The notes beneath the pieces were generated by a model. The model saw only the letters and a program-made list of their open reading frames with translations. It made no database searches and was not told the DNA's origin. Of a stretch of DNA of 12,008 bases, positions 1 to 6,987 are shown piece by piece. Both the position numbers and the translations under genes were made by a program. Position 1 is the first letter of the stretch. Each line of letters begins with the position of its first letter. The stretch covers positions 1 through 12,008 of the forward strand of contig JAOACN010000007.1 of assembly GCA_026417815.1 (NCBI GenBank), read 5' to 3'. Source of the stretch: Chloroflexaceae bacterium. GTDB lineage: Bacteria; Chloroflexota; Chloroflexia; Chloroflexales; Chloroflexaceae.

Positions 1-1008
1 TGGCGGGAGCGTGGGAGTGGCGGAAAGCGGCGTGGCCGTCGCCGTGGCGGTAGGTGGCGGGGACGTTTCGGTGATCCCCGGGGTGCGCGGTGCGGGCGCG
101 ACCGTTGCGGTGCGCGTTTGACCCGGCGCGTTCGCAATCGGACCGGTCCACAGCCCCGAGCCCAGCGGTTGGGCGATCGCCGACCCGACCGTGACGATCG
201 TCATCACCAGCACCAACCCCAACGCGTTGCCCAGGATGGCCCGCAACTTCTGCAGGCCGCGCGTCCTCCAGACCCGCACGGTGCCGGGTTGGGCGTTGAA
301 CCGGTGCTGGATTTCCGCATCGCTCCAGTCTTCCAGGAACCTGAGCCGAATGTAGAGCGCGAGGCGCGGTGGCAATTTCCGTATGGCCTCCTGGAGGCGT
401 TCGCGCATCTGCTCGTCGAACTCGGGCGTGCCATCGCCCAGTTCCTGGAGTTGTTCGGCGGCGATCTGATCGCGTCCGGCCGCGCTCAACACACTGCGAT
501 CCCGGATCAGGTCGAGCATGGCGTAATGCGCCAGCATATTCAGCCAGCTACCCAGACCACTGAGTTCGGGGCGGTACTGCGCGCCCCGTTCCACCGCGCG
601 CACCATGGTGTCATTGGCCAGATCCTCCAGATCTTCCGCGCTCAGGGACTGCCCGTGCTTGCTCCGTTTGAGCGCCCACCTGATGCGCGGCGCGTACTCA
701 AGCAGCAACACCAGCGCGGGGTGCGTCAGGCCCGTATGCAGGCAGAAGACCGTCAGACGCTCGGAGACGGATTGGCGGAGCGCAAGCGGAGGTTCAGGAG
801 TGACAGCGTCGAGGGAACGATCGTCGCGGGCCGCAGCGCGGATCGCCGGCGCTACCTGCTCGGCCAGAGCTTCCGAGAAGAGTTCGTCGAGGCGCTCCCG
901 CAGGTGCTGAATAAGCGCTGGAGCGTAGGCTGCCAGCAGCCGCTGTATGCGCGGGTCATCGTCAGAGTCCGGCGGGAAGTCTTGGCTCATGTGCTCTGAG
1001 TCAGTCAT
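1..1008 (-). CDS. Sigma-70 family (ECF-like) protein with C-terminal membrane anchor, 3' end missing
   Basis: The minus frame is open from 1008 to the window edge (336 codons, no stop), so the C-terminus is missing. Residues about 95-175 resemble sigma region 2 (DLEDLANDTM, then GSWLNMLAHYAMLDLIRDR). Residues about 203-258 resemble region 4, including KLPPRLALYIRLRFLEDWSD and the helix-turn-helix part GTVRVWRTRGLQKLRAI. A hydrophobic stretch at 261-281 (ALGLVLVMTIVTVGSAIA) looks like one membrane span, followed by a Pro/Thr/Ala-rich tail from about 300. The expected role is directing RNA polymerase to a small regulon. The span directly after region 4 implies a membrane-tethered factor with an outside tail; this is inference. 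The N-terminal ~90 residues are not recognised. Start 1008 is chosen because AGGGG lies 6 nt upstream; ATG at 990 is the alternative. The kinase gene upstream is on the same strand. Confidence 0.8.
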   Translation of the reverse strand, partial: MTDSEHMSQDFPPDSDDDPRIQRLLAAYAPALIQHLRERLDELFSEALAEQVAPAIRAAARDDRSLDAVTPEPPLALRQSVSERLTVFCLHTGLTHPALVLLLEYAPRIRWALKRSKHGQSLSAEDLEDLANDTMVRAVERGAQYRPELSGLGSWLNMLAHYAMLDLIRDRSVLSAAGRDQIAAEQLQELGDGTPEFDEQMRERLQEAIRKLPPRLALYIRLRFLEDWSDAEIQHRFNAQPGTVRVWRTRGLQKLRAILGNALGLVLVMTIVTVGSAIAQPLGSGLWTGPIANAPGQTRTATVAPAPRTPGITETSPPPTATATATPLSATPTLPP

Positions 1009-1148
1009 CCACGTCCCCTTCTTGCCGTGCTGGGAAGGGAGGCGACACCCGCCGCGTTCGGGACGATCGCTTACCAGGCGGTGGGCATGCGACACCTTCT
1101 CATTGATCCATCGTCACGATTGTTACACCCTGCGACGTGTACGATCTG

Positions 1149-1163
1149 GTTCCGCTGCGGAAC
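1149..1163. repeat. Palindrome, 7-bp arms
   Basis: The arms GTTCCGC and GCGGAAC are separated by a single T. It lies 6 bp from the larger nested hairpin at 1169-1221, in the leader region of the sigma-like gene. It could be an operator-type dyad or part of a folded leader RNA; the sequence does not decide between them. Confidence 0.5.
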
Positions 1164-1168
1164 GAAGA

Positions 1169-1221
1169 GAAGCGCCCCGGCGCAAGGAGGCAACCTGGTT
1201 GCCCTGTTCCCGGGGCGCTTC
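1169..1221. repeat. Nested inverted repeat with 12-bp outer stem
   Basis: The outer arms GAAGCGCCCCGG (1169-1180) and CCGGGGCGCTTC (1210-1221) are perfect complements. Between them, GGCAAC/GTTGCC (1189-1203) forms a second stem around CTG. In the minus transcript this lies about 160-210 nt upstream of the sigma-like start codon and would fold as a long stem with an inner hairpin. It may be a terminator or attenuator for the leader, or a small mobile palindrome. No T-run follows on either strand. Confidence 0.6.
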
Positions 1222-1337
1222 CACTGATGCGGGCAGGTGCTTGAATCGCTGTGATGTTGCATCATACGGGGTGGCTACATACGATTATAGGTGTGGAAGT
1301 AAAAACATGTAAGATTTCTTTCTGGCAATTTGCTGGC

Positions 1338-1356
1338 AAAAAACCGCAAATAGCGG
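1338..1356 (-). terminator. Possible weak intrinsic terminator after the kinase gene
   Basis: Reading the minus strand, CCGC-TATTT-GCGG is followed directly by six T. The stem is only 4 bp, so this is weak as a terminator, but the position about 80 bp after the kinase stop codon and the T-run fit. If it works, the sigma-like gene is transcribed separately from the kinase. Confidence 0.4.
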
Positions 1357-1395
1357 ACCGTCCGGTTCTACTGATATGACCACCGGCTCCGCAGG

Positions 1396-1431
1396 GGAAG
1401 GTGTGGGAGGGCCCAGCCCTCCCAGGAACAC
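1396..1431 (-). repeat. Dispersed palindromic repeat, copy 1
   Basis: The core is a 9-bp perfect stem, TGGGAGGGC/GCCCTCCCA (1404-1412/1416-1424), with loop CCA. It sits just after the kinase stop codon. On the minus strand it reads GTGTTCCTGGGAGGGCTG and onward, matching the elements near 3640 and 6988; a more diverged copy is near 9026. It may contribute to transcript ends like a REP-type element. Confidence 0.7.
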
Positions 1432-1436
1432 GCTCC

Positions 1437-3374
1437 TTACTCCAGGTTCCAGAGCAGTACCGTGCCATCGAGACTGGCGCTGGCCAGGATCTGCCCGTCG
1501 GGGCTCCAGGCCACGCTCTGCACCCAGTCGCCGTGGCCGGTAAGCGTGGTGATGGGCATGCCATCGTGACGCCACAGCCGGATGGTCGAATCGGCGCCGC
1601 CGCTGGCCAGGGCCTGCCCGTCGGGACTCCAGGCCACCGTGTAGACATAATTCTGGTGGCCGGTAAGGGTGGTGCAGAGGCTGCCGTCACTGACGCGCCA
1701 GAGCCAGAGCGGTTCGCGGCGATCGCCCTCGCCGAAGCCGGCCACCTTGCCGATGGGGCTCCAGGCCAGGTCGGCGGCCCAGTTGCGGTGCTTGCGGAGT
1801 TCGTTGACCAGGCGCCCCTTGGCCAGGCGCCAGAGGCGCACGCTGTTGTCGGCGCTGGCGCTGGCCAGGATTTGCCCGTCGGGACTCCAGGCCACCGCGT
1901 AGACGTAACTGGTGTGCCCGGGAAGGCTATCGAACGTTGGCGGCTCGCCGAGGCGCCAGAGGCGCACCACCCCATCGCCATAGCCTGCGGCCAGGCTCTG
2001 CCCGTCGGGGCGCCAGCCCACGCTGTAGAGCCGGACGGTCACCTCGGGGCGCATCTCCTGTGCCGGCCCGTCGTCGGCGGTCTGCCAGAGGCGCAGGGCC
2101 CCATCGGCGCTGGCGCTGGCAAGCAGGTCGCCGTCGGGGCTCCAGGCGACCCCATGCACGGCCTCGGCGTGGCCGCCCAGAACGCGCAGCGCCTGCCACT
2201 CCCGGACGCGCCAGAGGCGCACGCTGCGATCGGCGCTGGCGCTGGCGATCAGCTCGCCGTCCGGGCTCCAGGCCACGCTCAACACCCGGTCGGTATGGCC
2301 CTCCAGACAGGCGAGCGGCGCGCCATCGGCCGCCCGCCAGACCCGCACGGTGCGGTCGGCGCCGCAGCTCACCAGCATGCGCCCATCGGGGCTCCAGGCC
2401 ACCCCGTGCACGAAGCTCGTGTGCCCGGAGAGCGCCCGGCCAATGCGCGCGCCGCTGATGTAACGCTGCGCCCGGCCCTGCAGATCCCGACGGAACGCCT
2501 CGGCGCTGGGGTAACGCTCCTGGGGAAAGCGCGCCATGGCGCGCATAATCGCCTGCGAGACCTGCGGCGAAACGCGGCGGTTCAGCTTATGGGGGGGCTT
2601 CAGCGGGTCGCGCACGCTGCTCATGCGTCGGGGCGCGCTGAGGGGGTAGCGGTTCGTGAGCAAGTGGTACAGGGTCGCCCCCAGGCTGTAGATGTCGCTG
2701 CGCTGGTCCGTCCCGCCCGACCAGTCGAACTGCTCCAGGGGCATATATTCGAGCGTGCCCAGGCCGTGGAGGGTCTTGCGCGTGCGCTGCACGCCCTGCT
2801 TGAACAACCCGAAGTCCACCAGCTTCACCTGGCCCTCGGGGGTGACGCGGATGTTGTGGGGTTTGATGTCGCGATGGATGATCGGCGGGTGCTGACTGTG
2901 CAGGTAGCTGAGCAGATCGCAGAGTTGCTCGGCGTAGGCCACCACCAGTTGTTCGGAGAGGGGACCCTTCTGACGGGCAAGAATTTCGTCGAGGCTCTGG
3001 CCGGGCACGAACTCCATCACCAGGTAGCCGCAGCCATCGGCCTCGAACATCTCGTAGTAGCGCGGCAGATTCGGGTGACGCAGGTTGGCGAGGGCCTCGA
3101 ACTCGCGCTGGAAGCCGCGCACCGACGGCGCCTCGAAGGTTTCCTTGATCGCCACGCGCCGTTCCGGGTTGCGCGTGTCCACCGCCTCGTACACCGCGCC
3201 GAAACTGCCGTGGCCCAGGTCGCGAACAACTTCATAGGCGCCGATCCGGTCCCCCGGGTCGTGCAATTGGACAGCGAATTGCAGGGAACGCCCGCAGCGA
3301 GCGCAGACAGTTGCGTCGTTAGGGTTGATCGCGCCGCAGCCTTCGCCATTCCGCTGATCTTCACAGATGCGCAT
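1437..3374 (-). CDS. Zinc-ribbon / Ser-Thr protein kinase / WD40-repeat fusion protein
   Basis: This encodes 645 residues. The N-terminus is a zinc ribbon with Cys 4, 13, 24 and 27 (CGAINPNDATVCARCG). A Hanks-type kinase domain spans about 46-300: glycine loop GHGSFG at 54-59, ATP lysine K77 (VAIKE), catalytic HRDIKPHN from 167, and DFG at 187-189, so it should be active. Eight WD40-type units cover about 313-645, most with GH, AWSPDG and VRLWR signatures; units four and six are degenerate. There is no membrane span, so it should be cytosolic and phosphorylate Ser/Thr of unknown targets, with the propeller as sensor or docking platform. Start 3374 is preferred over the upstream in-frame ATG at 3440: the zinc ribbon begins there, GAGGAG lies just before it with short spacing, and a TACAAT box at 3411-3416 would place transcription start downstream of 3440. 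A target of interest is the adjacent sigma-like protein. Confidence 0.92.
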   Translation of the reverse strand: MRICEDQRNGEGCGAINPNDATVCARCGRSLQFAVQLHDPGDRIGAYEVVRDLGHGSFGAVYEAVDTRNPERRVAIKETFEAPSVRGFQREFEALANLRHPNLPRYYEMFEADGCGYLVMEFVPGQSLDEILARQKGPLSEQLVVAYAEQLCDLLSYLHSQHPPIIHRDIKPHNIRVTPEGQVKLVDFGLFKQGVQRTRKTLHGLGTLEYMPLEQFDWSGGTDQRSDIYSLGATLYHLLTNRYPLSAPRRMSSVRDPLKPPHKLNRRVSPQVSQAIMRAMARFPQERYPSAEAFRRDLQGRAQRYISGARIGRALSGHTSFVHGVAWSPDGRMLVSCGADRTVRVWRAADGAPLACLEGHTDRVLSVAWSPDGELIASASADRSVRLWRVREWQALRVLGGHAEAVHGVAWSPDGDLLASASADGALRLWQTADDGPAQEMRPEVTVRLYSVGWRPDGQSLAAGYGDGVVRLWRLGEPPTFDSLPGHTSYVYAVAWSPDGQILASASADNSVRLWRLAKGRLVNELRKHRNWAADLAWSPIGKVAGFGEGDRREPLWLWRVSDGSLCTTLTGHQNYVYTVAWSPDGQALASGGADSTIRLWRHDGMPITTLTGHGDWVQSVAWSPDGQILASASLDGTVLLWNLE

Positions 3375-3410
3375 AATCTCCTCATATGCCGTTCCACGAT
3401 GCGTGGCGGT

Positions 3411-3416
3411 ATTGTA
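3411..3416 (-). promoter_or_regulatory. Putative -10 box of the kinase gene
   Basis: On the minus strand this reads TACAAT, one mismatch from the sigma-A consensus, about 37 bp upstream of the chosen start codon. The 17-bp-spaced -35 position (TGGGCT) is poor, so activator dependence is possible. Confidence 0.4.
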
Positions 3417-3600
3417 CGCGACCCCGCCCACCCAGCCCATCGGCCGGGAGCCCTTGACGAAGCCCGAACGAATCTGTCGCCATGGGTGGAACGGAGATAG
3501 GGGGGGCCGCAGGCCGCTCGGCTTGTCCCTTGCTGGCGCGGCCCCTCCGATCCTCCCTGAACGGCAACGCCTCGTTGCGGTACTGGTGCGAGGACAGGAA

Positions 3601-3609
3601 TGCTATAAT
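3601..3609 (+). promoter_or_regulatory. Extended -10 promoter element, likely for comEA
   Basis: TGCTATAAT is a perfect TATAAT preceded by the TGn extended -10 motif. No good -35 box is seen at 17 bp, which extended -10 promoters tolerate. Transcription would start near 3616, giving comEA a leader of about 170 nt that contains the palindromic repeat at 3640-3683. Confidence 0.5.
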
Positions 3610-3639
3610 CCTGGGGCGGAACACCTCGCGCCTCGTCCC

Positions 3640-3683
3640 GGGGATGGGAGGGTCTGGGGGGACGCAGCCCGTCCAGGAACACC
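3640..3683 (-). repeat. Dispersed palindromic repeat, copy 2
   Basis: This is a diverged copy of the element at 1396-1431 and 6988-7028. It keeps GGGAGGGTCTGG on the left and CCAGGAACACC on the right, but substitutions in the central arms make the stem imperfect. It lies in the probable comEA leader. Confidence 0.6.
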
Positions 3684-3789
3684 ACTTCAGGCGGTGCGCC
3701 CGCGGCGCGTGGGGAACGCCCCCCGAACCTTTCGCGCCTCGCAGCGGTACATAAACGAACAGTTGGTAACCGTATGCGAGGAGGCGAGG

Positions 3790-4428
3790 ATGGACCCCGC
3801 AACACTCTGGCGTTCACCACGGCTACTGGCAGCAACCCTGTGCTTCGTTCTGGGAGCGGTGATCCTGGTGGCTGGCCTGGCCCCCCGGCTGCTCCCCCAA
3901 CCGGCGCCAGCGCCCGCGGGCGGCGATCCGCTGGAGGGCCTGGCCCCTCTTGATACGCTGGCCCTTCCCGACGCGGCGAGTGACGCGCCCGCCGATCTGG
4001 TTGTCTACATCAGCGGGGCGGTCTGGCGCCCCGACGTCTACCAGTTGCCCGCCGGAGCGCGGGTGAACGACGCGGTCATGGCGGCGGGCGGGCTGCGTCC
4101 CGAGGCGGCTCGCGAGCGGGTGAACCTGGCCGAGCCGCTGCGGGATGCGCAACACGTGCATATCGCATCGATCGCCGAGGTTGCCGCCGGGGCCTCCGCG
4201 GTAGCCGACGGCCCGGCGGCGGACACAGCCGGGCTGCTCGATTTGAACCGCGCCAGCGTGGCGGAGTTGGAGGAATTGCCCGGCATCGGGCCAACCCTGG
4301 CCGGACGCATCGTCGCCCGGCGCGAGGAACAGGGACCATTTCGCGCGGTTGAGGAACTGCGCGAGGTGACGGGGATTGGCGAGAAACTCTTCGCGCAGAT
4401 CGCGCCCCTGGTCACGGTCGGTCCCTGA
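3790..4428 (+). CDS. comEA: ComEA family DNA-binding competence protein
   Basis: This encodes 212 residues. ComEA is the membrane-anchored receptor that binds incoming double-stranded DNA during natural transformation. Residues 11-31 form an N-terminal membrane anchor (LLAATLCFVLGAVILVAGL), followed by a Pro/Ala linker. Residues about 67-127 are an SLBB-type domain (VVYISGAVWRPDVYQLPAG). Residues 149-210 are the double helix-hairpin-helix module, with hairpins LPGIGPTLAGRI (163-174) and VTGIGEKLFAQI (193-204) that contact the DNA backbone. The order anchor-SLBB-HhH is the Gram-positive-type ComEA architecture. Start 3790 is chosen because AGGAGG lies 5 nt upstream and the anchor begins just after it; the longer open frame upstream has no such support. 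comEC is not adjacent. pyk begins 42 bp downstream on the same strand. Confidence 0.93.
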   Translation: MDPATLWRSPRLLAATLCFVLGAVILVAGLAPRLLPQPAPAPAGGDPLEGLAPLDTLALPDAASDAPADLVVYISGAVWRPDVYQLPAGARVNDAVMAAGGLRPEAARERVNLAEPLRDAQHVHIASIAEVAAGASAVADGPAADTAGLLDLNRASVAELEELPGIGPTLAGRIVARREEQGPFRAVEELREVTGIGEKLFAQIAPLVTVGP

Positions 4429-4470
4429 GTCTGGCCTGGAGCGGGGGCACGGAGAGGAGCAGGAGCACCC

Positions 4471-5898
4471 ATGCGCCGGACCAAGATCGTGGCGACCCTC
4501 GGGCCCGCCACCAGCACCCTCGAACGGATCACCGAACTGATCAAGGCCGGGATGAACGTCGCGCGGCTGAACTTCTCTCACGGCGCCCACGCTGACCACG
4601 CTGCCAACATCGCCCTGGTACGCAGCGCCGCCGCCGCCCTGGGTCGGCACGTCGCCATTCTGCAAGACCTCCAGGGACCCAAGATCCGCACCGGCCCGCT
4701 GGCGGATGACCGGCCCGTGGAACTGGTGGCGGGCCAGCGTTTCATCATCACCACCGATCCCATTCCCGGCACCGCCGAGCGGGTCAGCACGACCTACGCC
4801 GAGTTGCCCAGGGACGTTCGCCCCCGCGACCGCATTCTGGTCTCCGACGGCCTGATTGAACTGCTGGTAGTAGCGCAGACCGAAACCGAAGTGGAGACGC
4901 AGGTGCTGCACGGCGGGCGCCTGAAGCCCAACCAGGGCATCAACCTGCCCGGCGTGCGGGTGAGCGCCCCGGCGGTCACCCCCAAGGACATTGAAGATTT
5001 ACGCTTCGGGCTGGAACAGGGCGTGGACTACGTCGCCCTCTCATTCGTGCGTAAGGCCAGCGATATTACCGACATCAAAGCGTTGATCAGCCAGACGGGC
5101 AAGAGCACGCCGGTCATCGCCAAGATCGAACGGCCCGAGGCCCTGGAGGTGCTGCCGGAGATCCTGGCCGTCGCCGACGGCATCATGGTCGCCCGTGGCG
5201 ACCTGGGAGTGGAGATGCCCCCGGAGCGTGTGCCGCTGATCCAGAAACAGATCATTGACGCCGCCAACCGCGCCCTTATCCCGGTGATCACCGCCACGCA
5301 AATGCTCGAATCGATGATCCAGAACCCCCGGCCCACCCGCGCCGAGGCGAGCGATGTGGCCAACGCCATCCTCGACGGCTCCGATGCGGTGATGCTCAGC
5401 GGCGAGACCGCCATCGGCGCCTACCCGACCGAGGCGGTGCAGATGATGGCCATGATTGCTGACGCCATCGAGGGCGCCGATACCCATCAAGGCAGCGACA
5501 TCGCCGCGCCGCGCTGGGCCATCCCCGAGGTGCAGAGCAACCCGCGGGCGATTGCCGCGGCGGCCGCCGCCATCGCCACCATGGTGCCGGTGCGGGTCAT
5601 CGCCACCCTCACCCGGAGCGGCGCGAGCGCGCGCCTGATCTCGCACTACCGGCCACGGGTGCCCGTCCTGGCCTTCAGCCCCGGTGAAGAAACGGCGCGC
5701 CGTGCGGCCCTGTACTGGGGAGTGACGCCCATGGTGGTTCAGGAAGCCGAGCGCCTCGACGACCTGGAACAGCAGATCCAGCGCATGCTCCGCGAGCGGG
5801 GCATTGTGCAGCGCGGCGATACCATCGTGCTCACCGGCGGCCATCCGGTCTATCGTTACGGGCCAACCAACTTTCTGAAGCTGATCGCGGTGGAGTAG
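4471..5898 (+). CDS. pyk: Pyruvate kinase
   Basis: This encodes 475 residues, the usual length for a bacterial pyruvate kinase without an extra C-terminal phosphoenolpyruvate-utiliser domain. It catalyses phosphoenolpyruvate plus ADP to pyruvate plus ATP, the last step of glycolysis, in the cytosol. The start MRRTKIVATLGPA is typical. MNVARLNFSHG (28-38) carries the substrate/K+ site residues R32 and N34. Residues about 69-168 form the B domain lid. IAKIERPEALEVLPE (216-230) is the family signature, with catalytic K218 and metal ligand E220; D244 in ARGDLGVEMP is the second metal ligand. TATQMLESM and SDAVMLSGETA follow as expected. The C-terminal effector domain covers about 355-475. AGGAG lies 5 nt before the ATG. 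The 42-bp gap after comEA with no terminator suggests possible co-transcription; a strong hairpin follows the stop codon. Confidence 0.97.
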   Translation: MRRTKIVATLGPATSTLERITELIKAGMNVARLNFSHGAHADHAANIALVRSAAAALGRHVAILQDLQGPKIRTGPLADDRPVELVAGQRFIITTDPIPGTAERVSTTYAELPRDVRPRDRILVSDGLIELLVVAQTETEVETQVLHGGRLKPNQGINLPGVRVSAPAVTPKDIEDLRFGLEQGVDYVALSFVRKASDITDIKALISQTGKSTPVIAKIERPEALEVLPEILAVADGIMVARGDLGVEMPPERVPLIQKQIIDAANRALIPVITATQMLESMIQNPRPTRAEASDVANAILDGSDAVMLSGETAIGAYPTEAVQMMAMIADAIEGADTHQGSDIAAPRWAIPEVQSNPRAIAAAAAAIATMVPVRVIATLTRSGASARLISHYRPRVPVLAFSPGEETARRAALYWGVTPMVVQEAERLDDLEQQIQRMLRERGIVQRGDTIVLTGGHPVYRYGPTNFLKLIAVE

Positions 5899-5899
5899 G

Positions 5900-5928
5900 G
5901 CCGAAGCATTGGCAGCCAGTGCTTCGGC
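5900..5928 (+). terminator. Hairpin directly after pyk
   Basis: One base after the pyk stop codon, GCCGAAGCATTGG pairs with CCAGTGCTTCGGC (13 bp with one T-G wobble, loop CAG). The position fits a transcript end or 3' stabiliser, but no T-run follows, so it is not a classical intrinsic terminator. Confidence 0.5.
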
Positions 5929-5987
5929 TGTACCGGGCATACCCGCTTTGGTCTTACGGGGCACATCCCCTCCACCCACCCCTCGCC

Positions 5988-6016
5988 TTGACACACCATC
6001 GCACGGATGCTACCCT
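5988..6016 (+). promoter_or_regulatory. Sigma-A type promoter of the BtuF-like gene
   Basis: A perfect TTGACA (5988-5993) is followed after exactly 17 bp by TACCCT (6011-6016). A TGC in front of the -10 adds an extended -10 motif. The start site would be near 6023, giving a leader of only about 23 nt, too short for a riboswitch. Confidence 0.65.
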
Positions 6017-6045
6017 GTAAGCCATAGAAGAGATGGGAGGTGGAG

Positions 6046-6975
6046 ATGCGGATCGTCTCGCTCCTGCCGAGCACCACGGAAATCGCCTTCGCTCTGGGAT
6101 TGGGGGATCAGGTCGTGGCAGTGACCCACGAGTGCGATTACCCGCCCGAGGCGCGCGCACGCCCCGTGATTACGGCCAGCGCCCTTGACCATCACCACGC
6201 CACCTCGGCGGAGATTGACGCGGCGGTGCGTGGGCAATTGCGCGATGGCATCTCTATCTATAGCCTCGATACGGCGCTGCTCGAACGCCTGGAACCTGAT
6301 CTCGTGCTTACCCAGGCCCTCTGCGATGTCTGCGCGGTTTCGTTTGGCGTGGTTGAGCGGGCCGTGGCGGGAGTGAGCGCCGCTCCGCGCATTCTCTCGC
6401 TTGAGCCAACCGACCTGGAAGGTATCTTCGGCAGCATTCTGGCCGTAGGCAACGCCACTGGACGGCGCGCGCGGGCCGCCGAACTGGTCGCGCAGTTGCG
6501 CGCGCGGGTGGAACGGGTGCGTGAACGGGCGGCCCGGGCGACCTACCGGCCCCGCGTGGCGTGTCTGGAGTGGTTCGATCCGCCCTTCGGCCCCGGTCAC
6601 TGGCTCCCCGAACTGGTCGAGCTGGCCGGCGGGCGCGCGGGCCTCGGCGCTCCGGGTGAACCCTCCCGGCGCGTCACTTGGGACGAGGTTGTCGCGTTTG
6701 CCCCGGAGGTGATCGTGCTGGCCCCGTGCGGTTTCGACCTCGAGCGTACCGTCAAGGAGGCGTTGGCGGCTCTGCCCTGGCGCCCGGGTTGGGATGCGCT
6801 CCCCGCGGTTCGCGCCGGGCAGGTCTTTGCCGTAGATGCCAACAGCTACTTCAGCCGTCCTGGCCCACGGGTCGTGGATAGTCTGGAGTTGCTGGCGCGC
6901 CTGATCCATCCCGATCTGTTCGCTGGCTGGGGGCCGCCCGAGGGCGCCCGGCCCCTGGCGCCAGCCTTACGGTGA
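6046..6975 (+). CDS. BtuF-like cobalamin-binding protein without signal peptide
   Basis: This encodes 309 residues of the periplasmic-binding-protein fold family PF01497 (BtuF/FecB type). The N-terminus MRIVSLLPSTTEIAFALGLG goes straight into the binding fold, with no signal peptide or lipobox. HECDYPPE (28-35), the CDVC pair (93-96), FGPGHW (181-186) and FSRPGPR (269-275) resemble the cobalamin-binding subgroup annotated in many genomes. In transporter systems BtuF delivers vitamin B12 to BtuCD. Here no permease or ATPase gene is near, so a cytosolic corrinoid-binding role is the more likely inference. GGGAGG 5 nt upstream supports the ATG at 6046 over a GTG at 6040. The gene has its own promoter and appears monocistronic. 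The ligand is inferred from family resemblance and could be another corrinoid or metal chelate. Confidence 0.85.
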   Translation: MRIVSLLPSTTEIAFALGLGDQVVAVTHECDYPPEARARPVITASALDHHHATSAEIDAAVRGQLRDGISIYSLDTALLERLEPDLVLTQALCDVCAVSFGVVERAVAGVSAAPRILSLEPTDLEGIFGSILAVGNATGRRARAAELVAQLRARVERVRERAARATYRPRVACLEWFDPPFGPGHWLPELVELAGGRAGLGAPGEPSRRVTWDEVVAFAPEVIVLAPCGFDLERTVKEALAALPWRPGWDALPAVRAGQVFAVDANSYFSRPGPRVVDSLELLARLIHPDLFAGWGPPEGARPLAPALR

Positions 6976-6987
6976 ACCTGAACCACT

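Larger units (their letters stand above)
1009..1436. other. Intergenic region between kinase and sigma-like gene
   Basis: This 428-bp stretch is the downstream flank of the kinase gene and the leader of the sigma-like gene (both minus strand). I see no convincing gene in it; the short open frames have no ribosome site or recognisable product. It holds two adjacent palindromic structures (1149-1163, 1169-1221), a weak terminator-like stem with a T-run reading minus (1338-1356) and one copy of the dispersed palindrome (1396-1431). No clear -35/-10 pair for the sigma-like gene was found. Confidence 0.7.
3375..3789. other. Divergent intergenic region between kinase and comEA
   Basis: This 415-bp region carries the control regions of two divergent genes. 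I see a TACAAT -10 box for the kinase (minus, 3411-3416), an extended -10 for comEA (plus, 3601-3609), and one dispersed palindrome copy (3640-3683) inside the implied comEA leader. A small dyad CCACG-ATG-CGTGG lies at 3394-3406, between the kinase -10 box and its start codon. Frames that extend into this region lack ribosome sites or family resemblance. Confidence 0.7.

Noticed and set aside
118..999. 293-codon plus-strand open frame
   Set aside because: It is antisense to the sigma-like gene, whose minus frame has family motifs and a ribosome site. The plus frame has Arg/Gln/His-rich composition typical of high-GC shadows.
1071..1265. 64-codon minus-strand frame in the kinase/sigma gap
   Set aside because: It runs through both palindromic structures, has no ribosome site and resembles no known protein.
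1440..2440. Recurring DNA motif with GTCGGG and CTCCAGGCCA
   Set aside because: These are the codons for the AWSPDG signature of the WD40 units read on the opposite strand, not an independent repeat.
1401..3500. 699-codon plus-strand open frame, antisense to the kinase gene
   Set aside because: The opposite strand clearly encodes kinase and WD40 motifs. The repeats seen in the plus frame mirror the WD40 repeats, and no ribosome site supports it.
3367..3789. N-terminal extension of comEA back to 3367
   Set aside because: It crosses the divergent promoter region and a palindromic repeat, has no family resemblance, and the AGGAGG-supported ATG at 3790 is directly followed by the expected membrane anchor.
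5899..6045. Cobalamin riboswitch upstream of the BtuF-like gene
   Set aside because: The best promoter leaves a leader of about 23 nt and I see no B12-box-like sequence upstream. A GCCACTGG string near 6453 is inside the coding sequence at a conserved GNATGR segment.
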